Shown: positions 11,320 to 20,003 of the stretch, piece after piece
Numbering within the stretch: the first letter of the stretch is position 1
Layout of the letters: each line of letters begins with the position of its first letter
Source of the DNA: Acholoe squamosa
Taxonomy: Eukaryota > Annelida > Polychaeta > Phyllodocida > Polynoidae
Assembly: GCA_949317995.1 (NCBI GenBank)
Contig: OX439038.1
Coordinates: 68,644,659-68,708,658 of the forward strand
Direction: 5' to 3'
DNA: 64,000 bases
Position numbers and translations under genes: made by a program
Notes under the pieces: model-generated
What the model saw: the letters and a program-made list of their open reading frames with translations, nothing else
Databases searched by the model: none
Told to the model about the DNA's origin: nothing

Positions 11320-13174
11320 AGCAACACATGTTATAACTAGTTAAAACATTTTTACATTTCAGAGGAACACCTTTGTAATCTAGTCTAGACAAATGGTCCG
11401 CTAAAACATTCTCCTCAGATTTAATATATGTTGCATATATTTCAATATTATGTATAAAACATAGCCAAAAAATTTCCCTCAACCAGGACATACACAACTT
11501 ATTCTTGGATCTACCAGTGTTCAACATGGCCAAGACTTGCATGTTGTCCGTAATGCAATGAACTCTAGTGTTGGAGAAATTCTTCACCCAGCGTTTAAGA
11601 CCTACCATTACGGGATAGAGCTCGTACATATTAATATTTCTATGGTGAATTTTCAGATTATCAAGTTTAGGGGCATGAACAAAATGACCCACACAGTCCA
11701 ACATAGGGTTAGAATCGCCCCAGGTACCATACAAATAATCCTTATCAAACCAGGCTCCAAAGCCCCGTATGGACGAATCAGAATACATAGGGGTACATTC
11801 ATTATCATTTAAAATGATATTTTTACAATTGAAAATTCTACAGAAATCCCTCCACCACAGCAGGTCATTTTGGGTTTCCTCATTAAGTTTAATAACACCC
11901 CTATTCCTGGCCTTTGCACAAAGATCAAACAATCTCCTGCTGAAGGTTCTACCACCACGTACTACCTGGGAACAAAAAGACATCAAACCACCAATCTTCT
12001 GCAATGTCTTCTTAGATACGAATTTTTTACCCAAACACTCGTCTATAGCTGAAGTCATTTTATCTAGCTTACTCTGCGGGAGCGACAACTCCATAGCAGT
12101 AGAATCAATGGTTATACCTAGAAAAGTACACACCTGGCTGGGCTCAGTCACCTTCTCTTTAGATACCACAAACCCTAGATATTCCATACATTCAATCAGG
12201 GTGTTCCTTTTGCGTAAACAATCCTCCTCAGTCTGAGCTATGATAATAAAATCATCCAGGTAATTTACTATCCTATCTACACCGTAAAATTTTGCAATTA
12301 TAGTCAAAAAGTCAGATATTCTACTAAATATATATGGAGCACACTTTAGACCAAATGTCAAACGGTTACTTTCAAAAAACTCATCTCCATTACCAAAATT
12401 CCACCTGAAGCCTTGATAGCCTACATGTGGGCCATAAACGCTAATGTTTCTATATGCAGACTTCAAATCCACCACACACATAAAGTCATTTCTATCAAGT
12501 TGGCAGGTAACAGTGTTAATAGAGTTATACGAGAAACTTTTGGACGTTATACTCATAAAGTTATTAATAGAGATATCTGCTGGCATACTGCAATCAGTGA
12601 TGGGACGAAGCTTACCATTAGATTTTTCCACACCCCCTAGGGAGTGAATACATTTGGGTTTACATTCAGTTTTAGTAACCAGGCCTTGGTTCAACTCCTC
12701 CACAATAATACTACACATCTCGTTATAAAATCTATCCTCTAAAATAGACTTATAATTTTTACAATCATACGTTGTATCACACCCTGGGTCAATAATTTTG
12801 AAACCCTCGGTAAAACCACACCATAGAAAATCAGACTCAATCTGATTGATATTAATAAGGTCTGACTGCCTGAGAAAACTAGCCAGCCGACACGGGAGTA
12901 TCTGAGCCTTCCTACCATAAATGAAATGCTCACACATACATACCCCATTTACACAACTGTCATAGACCCTGATGCTGGGTCTATTTAAACATTCCACCGT
13001 AAAAAGTGGTGCAATCTCGCCCTGTACTGGGCAGCTATGAGTAATAAATAAATTCTTTGATAGATCACAAGAATTATAAATATTTACATTATCATTATTA
13101 ACATTATCACCCGGAATGATAGAAACGGGAGGCTTAGGAAGGTCTACCGTACATACTACACTAAAATCAGGCAT
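11255..13174 (-). CDS. Ngaro reverse transcriptase-RNase H
   Basis: About 639 residues. ATG at 13174 is preferred over the TTG one codon upstream. The RT palm is present: LRPITDCSMPA (about 190-200), VVDLKSAYR with the first catalytic Asp (about 237), LTFGLKCAPYIFS (about 273-285), and YLDD (306-309) with the paired catalytic aspartates. RNase H follows with MYSDSS (Asp about 466), MYELYPV (Glu about 519), CITDNMQ (Asp about 544) and VLADHLSRLD (Asp about 594), so all four acidic residues are kept. The 3' end overlaps the recombinase ORF by 65 bases in another frame, which suggests coupled translation or a shift. No stops interrupt it; it looks functional. Confidence 0.95.
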   Translation of the reverse strand: MPDFSVVCTVDLPKPPVSIIPGDNVNNDNVNIYNSCDLSKNLFITHSCPVQGEIAPLFTVECLNRPSIRVYDSCVNGVCMCEHFIYGRKAQILPCRLASFLRQSDLININQIESDFLWCGFTEGFKIIDPGCDTTYDCKNYKSILEDRFYNEMCSIIVEELNQGLVTKTECKPKCIHSLGGVEKSNGKLRPITDCSMPADISINNFMSITSKSFSYNSINTVTCQLDRNDFMCVVDLKSAYRNISVYGPHVGYQGFRWNFGNGDEFFESNRLTFGLKCAPYIFSRISDFLTIIAKFYGVDRIVNYLDDFIIIAQTEEDCLRKRNTLIECMEYLGFVVSKEKVTEPSQVCTFLGITIDSTAMELSLPQSKLDKMTSAIDECLGKKFVSKKTLQKIGGLMSFCSQVVRGGRTFSRRLFDLCAKARNRGVIKLNEETQNDLLWWRDFCRIFNCKNIILNDNECTPMYSDSSIRGFGAWFDKDYLYGTWGDSNPMLDCVGHFVHAPKLDNLKIHHRNINMYELYPVMVGLKRWVKNFSNTRVHCITDNMQVLAMLNTGRSKNKLCMSWLREIFWLCFIHNIEIYATYIKSEENVLADHLSRLDYKGVPLKCKNVLTSYNMCCYASRSEGSRAEKEKVFVQGRG

Positions 13175-13219
13175 CAAAATATCAGAATCTAATGCAGGAC
13201 CTTGCCTAAGTGAACTTTC

Positions 13220-14248
13220 CTAGTCTTTTTTGTTCTTTTGACACTTGTCTTTGCCATGGTTTGACATGCTACAAATCTCACAAATATGACGATACCTGCA
13301 CGGGTCTTCCCTGCAACCCTCAGCCCTGTTGAAAGCATAACAGGTCCGGTTGGATTGTTTTGATTTGAACGACTTAGGTTTAGACCCACCCGCCTTCTGC
13401 GCTTGCACCGTTCCGTCATAAGAAAGGTGCCTCAGAATATCCTCACTTTTAACATCGCCAAACGATCCCACACCTTCAAAATTAGCCCTATTCTTGACTG
13501 CTGAGTCGTATGCTACGAGAGCCTTCAACGTGTATATTTTGGTAGAGGATTTTTCCACCAGAACTTCAATATGCTTAACCACATCGAACACATCTTCACC
13601 CTCCTCCAACAATTGCTTCACCATTCTGACGTTAACGATCAATAGTTTCTCGATACTATCCATTTTTTCACCCTTTTTCAAGAAATTTTTCTGGTCAAAC
13701 GTACCTCTAGACTTTGTAGCATGTCGGCGGTTACTCCTTGAAGTATTAGACCCAATAGAGACCGATGAATCCTTCGAAACACTACGGTATGAAGACGATC
13801 TACTCGAAGATCCAAGATGGCGACGACCTGCCCTGTCGCCGTGGAGACCCCGGTAGTCAGGCGAGCGCTGTCGGCCACGCCCCCGTTGCTTGGTTACCAT
13901 GTTGACTGTGGAATGTTTATCAACACCACCACGTGTACGACCCGTCTCAGTCTTGCATGCCGCCGCTGAAGTACATGCTCGTTTAACCGCCTGGTTCTCC
14001 AATAAGGACCGGATGTCTTCAAGCTGCTGCTCCATACGAGTAGTACGTTCCTCCAGCTCCCCGATATACGTCTGGTCAACAGGCAAATCCAATGAACCCC
14101 CAGTAGCAGCTGGGGAAGATGATCCATGACCACCCCCATTGGAATCTACACTGCTCGAAATCCTAGAGTTGGCAATCTTCCTTGGTTTTTTAGGCGACTT
14201 CTTGGTCTTAGACCTTTGTGTGCCGCTAGTTGTTCCTTTCCTACCCAT
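13220..14248 (-). CDS. Ngaro gag-like ORF1 protein
   Basis: 342 residues from an ATG at 14248. The N-terminal third is Lys/Ser-rich (KKSPKKPRK), followed by a likely coiled-coil stretch (ELEERTTRMEQQLEDIRSLL, residues about 65-85) and an Arg/Ser-rich middle (SSSRSSSYRSVSKDSS). The C-terminus has two zinc-binding clusters: CYAFNRAEGCREDPCRYRH (CX8CX4CX3H, from residue 303) and CEICSMSNHGKDKC (CX2CX4HX4C knuckle). This composition fits a nucleocapsid that packages the element RNA. It is followed 42 bases later by the RT ORF. The frame is intact. Confidence 0.88.
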   Translation of the reverse strand: MGRKGTTSGTQRSKTKKSPKKPRKIANSRISSSVDSNGGGHGSSSPAATGGSLDLPVDQTYIGELEERTTRMEQQLEDIRSLLENQAVKRACTSAAACKTETGRTRGGVDKHSTVNMVTKQRGRGRQRSPDYRGLHGDRAGRRHLGSSSRSSSYRSVSKDSSVSIGSNTSRSNRRHATKSRGTFDQKNFLKKGEKMDSIEKLLIVNVRMVKQLLEEGEDVFDVVKHIEVLVEKSSTKIYTLKALVAYDSAVKNRANFEGVGSFGDVKSEDILRHLSYDGTVQAQKAGGSKPKSFKSKQSNRTCYAFNRAEGCREDPCRYRHICEICSMSNHGKDKCQKNKKD

Positions 14249-14294
14249 AATGATAGGTTAAACACCGTATTAACTTGGAAAAACGGATAAAACC

Positions 14295-14497
14295 GTTAAA
14301 ATTTCTGGCACCACCCAGCGTGGTGTGTGCCGCTCTGAGGATATACGCCAACTGACGGTTAATTTGGATCCCGCAGCTTATATAGGCGCTGAATGTTTAC
14401 GGTGACGTCACACATACCAATGCGCGCCCTGGAGGAAAGTAGATCCAACCACTGCACATATTAATTATATATATATACACGGGTGTATATAGTCCCA
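14295..14497 (-). repeat. Ngaro A1 terminal repeat (5' end of element)
   Basis: Left terminal repeat in element orientation, ending 47 bases before the gag-like ATG. It should carry the element's promoter. It contains GCTTATATAGGCGC, a TATA-like stretch, and a TGACGTCA palindrome. Confidence 0.95.
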
Positions 14498-14777
14498 TAT
14501 ATACCTAAAATGAGTTTTAACAAGTTTTATTTGGCAAAATCATACATGTACGCTTTTCAGGTCAGCCAAATTGACAACGCACGAAAATATTTGGTACTGA
14601 ACACTCAAACATTGATGTACATAGCTGCATCAGTAAGCAGAGTGCTATGTTAAGAGTAAAGATTGTAAATATTATTACTTTATTGGCCATTTTTAGTCAG
14701 AATGTATTTGTAGGAGCACTACGCACAGTGTTACCAGTCCATGTGTAAACGGGCACCTTTGGTAGGGTAAAAGAGAC

Positions 14778-15012
14778 CAAGAAGGCATTTCTCAAGATGA
14801 CATGACCCCTTCAAATGTAGTAGTGCGATCACTCACTCTAATGTCATTATGCATTCATCTAGTAGTCACTAATAATTGCACTGGTACGACTGCCCTACCA
14901 AACCTTTTGTAATTACTACATTTTAATAATTGCTGGCTGTACAGAGCAGTTGTAGTGCATTACCTATGATCAACCACTCTAATTGAGGGTGTCAAATAGT
15001 AGTGGATATGAG
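14778..15012 (-). mobile_element. Truncated inverted copy of the CAGGAGGGCATTTCTCAAG transposon
   Basis: Starts CAAGAAGGCATTTCTCAAGA. It carries, inverted, the GGTTTGGTAGGGCAGTCGTA block and the AATGCACTACAACTGCTCTG block of the copy at 8632-8897. The far TIR is missing and replaced by GAGTGAGTGAG. Confidence 0.75.
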
Positions 15013-15434
15013 TGAGTGAGTAATAGATGTTTAATGCCATTTCGACAGCTAAGGTCATATTCATGGCGAGAACTACATTTCACAATTTCACAGAGGAATG
15101 TGTCAGTGCCTGTGCATATGTGCACCACACACATCCTGAGGGGATAGTAAAAAGGAGATATAGACCCTTTTAAGTGGATTAGGGAAGCCCGAGTAGTGGA
15201 TGTAGTCATAGTCATGATACCATGTTGTCAAATGCATTCCTGGACTTTGCTTGTCAATGAAATGAATAAGAAACATAGCGGACATCATCTACAATGCCCA
15301 TTCTGAGATCAGATATATTGCTTTTGTCATCAAAATGCATCTGGAATGCAATTGAAAAGGCATCCTTAGGCAGGCTAAAGAGGCAAAGAAGATACACTAG
15401 GAAGACTCAGCTCCTAGTTACATGAAACATAAAT

Positions 15435-17503
15435 ACACTGTAAATTATGTGTGTTGAGTCTACATACTTTGTAACACACTTATTTGCAGCAGAATTTTAC
15501 ACGCTTATTTTTTTAAACACACAACACGCTTCTCTCAAAAGTGTGTTAATGTCAGAGGTGTGCTGCATAAAAGTGTGTAAATGTAAAGTGTGTTGAATAT
15601 AGAATGTGCAGTGCTGCAAAATGGGTAGACTGGAAGTGTGTTGGATAATTAAGTGTGTTGATTCTTTAAGAGAGTGTGGAGAGGTATTTTGGGTAGCTGT
15701 GAATAGCCTTTATTTCCATAATTTTTTCTGCCATTCTCCATCATTTTGTTGCCATTCTTAGGCATTATCCACCAGTAATGTGATAAAGGTACAGATTGAT
15801 TGATCAATATAGGTGCAGATGGCAGGATACAGGTACAGATCACATGATACAGGTACAGATGCACTGGAAGGCACACACTTAATCTGGAAAGGTCCCTGAC
15901 TAACATAAATAAAGGGTCTCTATCATCATAATTAAATTAATATCAAAAGGCAGAACCTCCCACTTGCTTGTCCCTGATGGCCTACTCTCCACAAATCCAT
16001 ATTGGTCCCTGACAGCGGCTGGAGCAAACTATTTGTATTTTTCTGAAATAACTGTTATGTGTATGATAAATCATTTTCTACAGTAGGGACGTCATTGACA
16101 TCCAATTATTGTCGATTCCGATTATAACGATTTTTGGTCTCGATATTCCGATTTTTTTCCGATTTTATGATTGAGTATAACCTTTGTTCAATTGGCCTCA
16201 AAATGTCTAGAAACATACAAGTGGGTCTACGTGTGTAGACGGAGTCGGAGGGGAGGGGTGAGGTGCATCAGCCCCCAAAACAATTAGTCTTTTAATGCAG
16301 GAATCATAACAGTGTTTATACTTGAGATTATGAGAAAATCGGAACCATTCAATCCTACATTAGGATGAATTCATTATAATTAGTTATTGAACATTTTCTG
16401 TTGTTATTCATGCACATGTACAAATAGGGTACCTACTGGTTTCATTTCTTCGACACTCTGAGCCCGGATTGTAAATAGGCATTAGATTGCCGTGTACTAG
16501 GTACAGGGCAATCCAGTGTAGGGTCGTTAAATTTGTATTAACAGCAACTCCTCCTGTAGACTCGAATAATAGCCAATCCACTGTAAAACTGGGTCGCTGG
16601 GATCACAGTGTAGGTCGTTATTACCAACGTAAGTACGTCTTATACAGCCACCAACCCTACCTCCCCCAGCCTTGCAACATTACATGATACATAATGTGGC
16701 CCTTATGGGTTTGGGGGTTCTCTAAGGGAAAAAAAAACTCCATTTCAGTGGTTACTTAAGAGTTGACCGTGCCAAAACTACGATGATAATGCAAATTATC
16801 TACATATCATTGAATTAGTGAAATTGTAAGCTTTAATTTGATACCAAACATGTATATACGTGTATCAAGATGTGAGAAGTGTCAGTGCAGATTTTCCATA
16901 TTTTTTCAAATGAAACACTCCCATGTATCGAAATAACTGTAATGTCAATACAATATTCACTATTCTATCAATGGCGATACTGCAATATTGTCGATATCTA
17001 TGACATCCCTACTTTACAGATTGAAAGATAGTATATAATATATTCATAGAGCCTTTTACAAAAATTCTTTATGTGAATTTAACTTACTACAATGTACTAC
17101 AGCTAGTGGGTTTGCACGCGGATGCACGAAAAAAAAAGTTCGACCCCCCCTCAGGAGGCGAAAAACCGTGTGCGAACCCGCCCTTTTAACCTATAGTAAC
17201 ATGTGGGCTTTTTGGCTGAAACAGGTAAAATTATTTTGACCCCCCCTAGTCAAGGGGGCAAAAAATTCTGAGCCCCACAGGTCAAGGGCTTGAAAAAATT
17301 CTGACCCCCACTCAAACCCACCAGCCCCCCTCCGGGTTGTTAATAAATGATCACTCCCTAAACATATTTCAGGAAAAAAGGGTGTAAGTGTGTTAGAAAA
17401 AATGTGTTAATATCCATAAAGTGAGTAAAATATTAACGGTGGGTTGAATATCCATGTGTGTTACGATTTAGTGTGTTGCTGGAACACAGATTATTTACAG
17501 TGT
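15435..17503. mobile_element. 2.07-kb TIR element with TGTGTT subterminal repeats
   Basis: The left end reads ACACTGTAAATTATGTGTGT and the right end, read in reverse, ACACTGTAAATAATCTGTGT, with 18 of 20 matching. TA on both sides fits a TA target duplication with CACTGTAAA ends. Within about 230 bases of the left end and about 130 bases of the right end, GTGTGTT/GTGTGTTRA motifs recur many times, which are typical subterminal transposase-binding arrays. No transposase frame is present, so it is non-autonomous. Confidence 0.72.
16084..17011. mobile_element. hAT-like TIR element nested in the 15435-17503 element
   Basis: The left end TAGGGACGTCATTGACATC is mirrored by GATATCTATGACATCCCTA at the right (16 of 19). 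Flanking 8-mers TTCTACAG (16076-16083) and CTTTACAG (17012-17019) match at 6 of 8, consistent with an aged 8-bp hAT target duplication. Subterminal ATTGTCGAT is also mirrored. No coding capacity seen. Confidence 0.75.
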
Positions 17504-18402
17504 AGAAATTGAAATGTCAAAAACATTAAATACAGTCCAATTAGGCAACAATTACCTGCCTATTTAAGGCATCTGCCCAGGGAGGGATGGCCACCTCAAA
17601 GACATGGAGATCTAAATGTTTTAGATGCTGCACGAAGGAGAGATTTAGTGACGTCTTGCTGTTTTGTTTTTCATTTCAATTGAAGGATCAGCTTAAAAGT
17701 TATAATGAGGGAGGCATGCCAGGGGCCTCCCTGTAACCCTGACATGTTAATTTTAGCCTCGATAAAAGGTGATACAGCTCAATCGGCTCTATTTATCGAC
17801 TTCAAGAATTAACTGGATTTAGGGTTAATTTGTGTTGCTTAAGTGGGGAAGTACAATGTGTTTTGAGGACAATGACGGTATGTATCTGCCTAACCTTGTT
17901 CTGTGATAAGTAGAGAACTCGACCTTTATATGACTGCACTACAATATAATTGCCATTAAGGTTTTGATGGGTCTCCCTCCTTTCAGTATGTTGATGCTCC
18001 TCTATCTTCGTTTTTCTCCTTTTTTTTCGCTTTAGACTATATCTTTGACCAATATGCTGATATAATTATACAGCTTAAATCAGTCAGAGGGCCATACAAA
18101 AGTTGCAACGGGTCCATGGATGCTTCTGACTGAGCAGTGTGAAAGAGTTATAGTGGTCCTATGTCGCCCTGATGAATATAGGTGGCCATTTGAACAAAAC
18201 AGTTAATTTATCACTACTATGAAAACCCTACAGAGTATGGGAAGCATTGATAGAGTATAATAGAGTAGCTATATAGTCAATGTGCACGACCATAAAAGGT
18301 ATTTGCATCACAGTGAAATTTCATACCCAAGAAGGCCAATTGATAACAAATGAATTATTTGTTCTCTAATAAAACTTAAAGGCATTTAACATTCCATTTC
18401 AG

Positions 18403-18680
18403 AGGGTATAGTTCTCGCTAAGAAGCATGGATGTAAATATACCGAGATTTCAGCCATCTTGAACCACAAGGTAGACGAGCTTCTTGTCGGGATAATCCGT
18501 CAGATCCGACTCCGACCAGAGCGAGGCCTGGATGCTTCTGGTGGAGTGACGTCATGCGGGGTCCAGATAGATCAGAAACAATATGGCTGCCTCCCAAAGG
18601 CAATCTTTAAACTTTTCCGCCGACTGCTGCCAAGGAGGGATGACGTCAGTAAGTCATGTGAGAACCTTCTCACGTTGTGA
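18403..18680 (+). CDS. RGK-family GTPase gene A, C-terminal exon
   Basis: The acceptor is CATTCCATTTCAG; the exon starts in phase 1 and ends at TGA 18678-18680. It encodes KYTEISAILNHKVDELL, the G5 region (EISA for ETSA) and the HNVxxLF helix of RGK proteins, followed by GIIRQIRLR (GVVRQIRLR in vertebrate Rad). The tail has a basic hydrophobic stretch, AIFKLFRRLLPRR, and ends SKSCENLLTL. This is the conserved RGK C-terminus (SKSCHxLxVL), known in the family for membrane, calmodulin and 14-3-3 contacts. The tail lacks a CAAX box, as is usual for RGK. Length and motif order are normal for the family except for a somewhat short tail. Confidence 0.92.
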
Positions 18681-18924
18681 TTGGCCATTTAAATACCAGG
18701 GAAGAGCATATATAGTATATATTATTATTGAGGAGGTACCAACGTTCCTCTGAGGACGTTATTAAAGATGTATTACATAGGATAGAGATGAGAAAGGATG
18801 AGGTGTAAAGTTTTCCTTCATGCTATAAAGAAAACCTATCAGAAAGTGGAGATTAGGTGTCTACTTCCTGCTTTATCTATCAGAGTGAATTTCTTCAACA
18901 TACTGTGAACCTTAAAAGTTTGTA

Positions 18925-18930
18925 ATTAAA
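18925..18930 (+). terminator. Candidate polyadenylation signal (ATTAAA) for RGK gene A
   Basis: ATTAAA lies about 245 bases after the stop and is followed by the GT-rich GGTTGTTGCGGTCTT. An earlier ATTAAA near 18760 is an alternative. Confidence 0.4.
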
Positions 18931-19559
18931 CTATTTTACTGGTTGTTGCGGTCTTATATCAACATATATTCCACAAAGATGTATACAATGTAGTATTATC
19001 AATCAAATGTAATGGAGGGAAGAGGTTATAACAAATTCATATTTTACAAAGGCAAATACTTGAAACATTATTCATGTACATCCAGGATAACAGATTAATA
19101 GAAAATTGTGTATGTACGTTGTATATAAAAGAGCTGCGAGCCAGAATGTGATAGGTCTAGTAAAACGATACAGATTATTCAAATGTTTCCTTCATATTTA
19201 GGTAAACTTTTGTGCCCTGTCGCTGTGTATGTGCATCGAGCCGTAGTCTTAAATACATAAGTGATGGAGTTAGGTGATGTTAAATGCATCTAAATCTTTA
19301 ACTCCAGACCTTAACTATGCTTGTGTGGGTATGGTAAAATGTTATTGTAATCGTGAGCTTGTATTGAATCTAAATTTGATAAAACTTTTTTGTTTTTATT
19401 TTTGTAATTCCTTAATATATAAGATTAATAGCCACAAGACAGTGGTAGGCTGGAGTACCATGTCTCTAAACCAGTGACTGTAGGACATAGAAGATCATAA
19501 CCCAGCCAGCACACCAACACGGGACCCAAGTGGGATTCCTCTGGGCTTTTTGGGCTGGC

Positions 19560-20003
19560 CTAGATGGGTTAAAGCTGGTAAATGCCTGGGCTGTCAGATG
19601 GGGCCCGTGTGGGCTAGTCCAGATACAGCATTAAATTGTATGATCAGAAGGTTTATGGATCTAGTCCGAATGTGTGATGGCTACTGTTCCCATCCTCTCA
19701 TAGCAATCCCAATATTCCTAAATATGTCTATAAATCCTATTTTACTTGAAAATAAATCACTTTCAGCTGGAGCCCCAAGCCCATAAAGAATTAAACAAAA
19801 TGATTTTTCATGTTTTAATTTCTTTTTTTTTTTCATTTATAAGTATAATGGGATTGGTAGAAACATTAAGGAATACTGGTAATGCTATGAGAGGATGGGA
19901 ACAGTAGCCATCTCATGTTCGGACTAGATCCATCAACCTTCTGATCATACAGTGAAATAAGGTTTCTAGGCTATCCCAGACATTCACCAGCTTTATCCCA
20001 TCT
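19560..20003. repeat. Long foldback (arms of about 170-195 bases)
   Basis: The arm 19560-19756 is the approximate reverse complement of 19831-20003. For example, GGCTACTGTTCCCATCCTCT at about 19679 pairs exactly with AGAGGATGGGAACAGTAGCC at about 19890. Flanking blocks (AAAGCTGGTAAATG, GATCAGAAGGTTTATGGATC) also pair with few mismatches. The loop is about 75 bases. It is likely a foldback transposon; a transcript across it would form a long hairpin. Confidence 0.88.

Larger units (their letters stand above)
9774..14497 (-). mobile_element. Ngaro-type tyrosine-recombinase retrotransposon, nearly intact
   Basis: In the element's own orientation (minus strand) the order is: A1 repeat (14497-14295), gag-like ORF, reverse transcriptase-RNase H ORF, tyrosine recombinase ORF, B1 (10375-10231), A2 (10230-10028), a 115-base AT-rich spacer, B2 (9912-9774). 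This is the split-direct-repeat plan of Ngaro elements, which replicate through a circular intermediate joined by the recombinase rather than by an integrase. The A copies differ at one noticed position, and the B copies by one substitution plus a short ATA length change, so insertion was recent. Gag and RT frames are open; the recombinase frame carries one shift. It lies antisense inside the last intron of RGK gene A. Confidence 0.95.
14498..18402. other. Remainder of the last RGK gene A intron
   Basis: No exon seen. It contains an inverted partial copy of the 8632-8897 transposon (14778-15012), a 2.07-kb TIR element (15435-17503) with a second TIR element nested in it (16084-17011), and plain AT-rich intron sequence from 17504 to the acceptor at 18402. 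Confidence 0.7.

Noticed and set aside
11537-12647. Plus-strand frames of 60-155 residues across the Ngaro element
   Set aside because: Shadows of the minus-strand reverse transcriptase frame.
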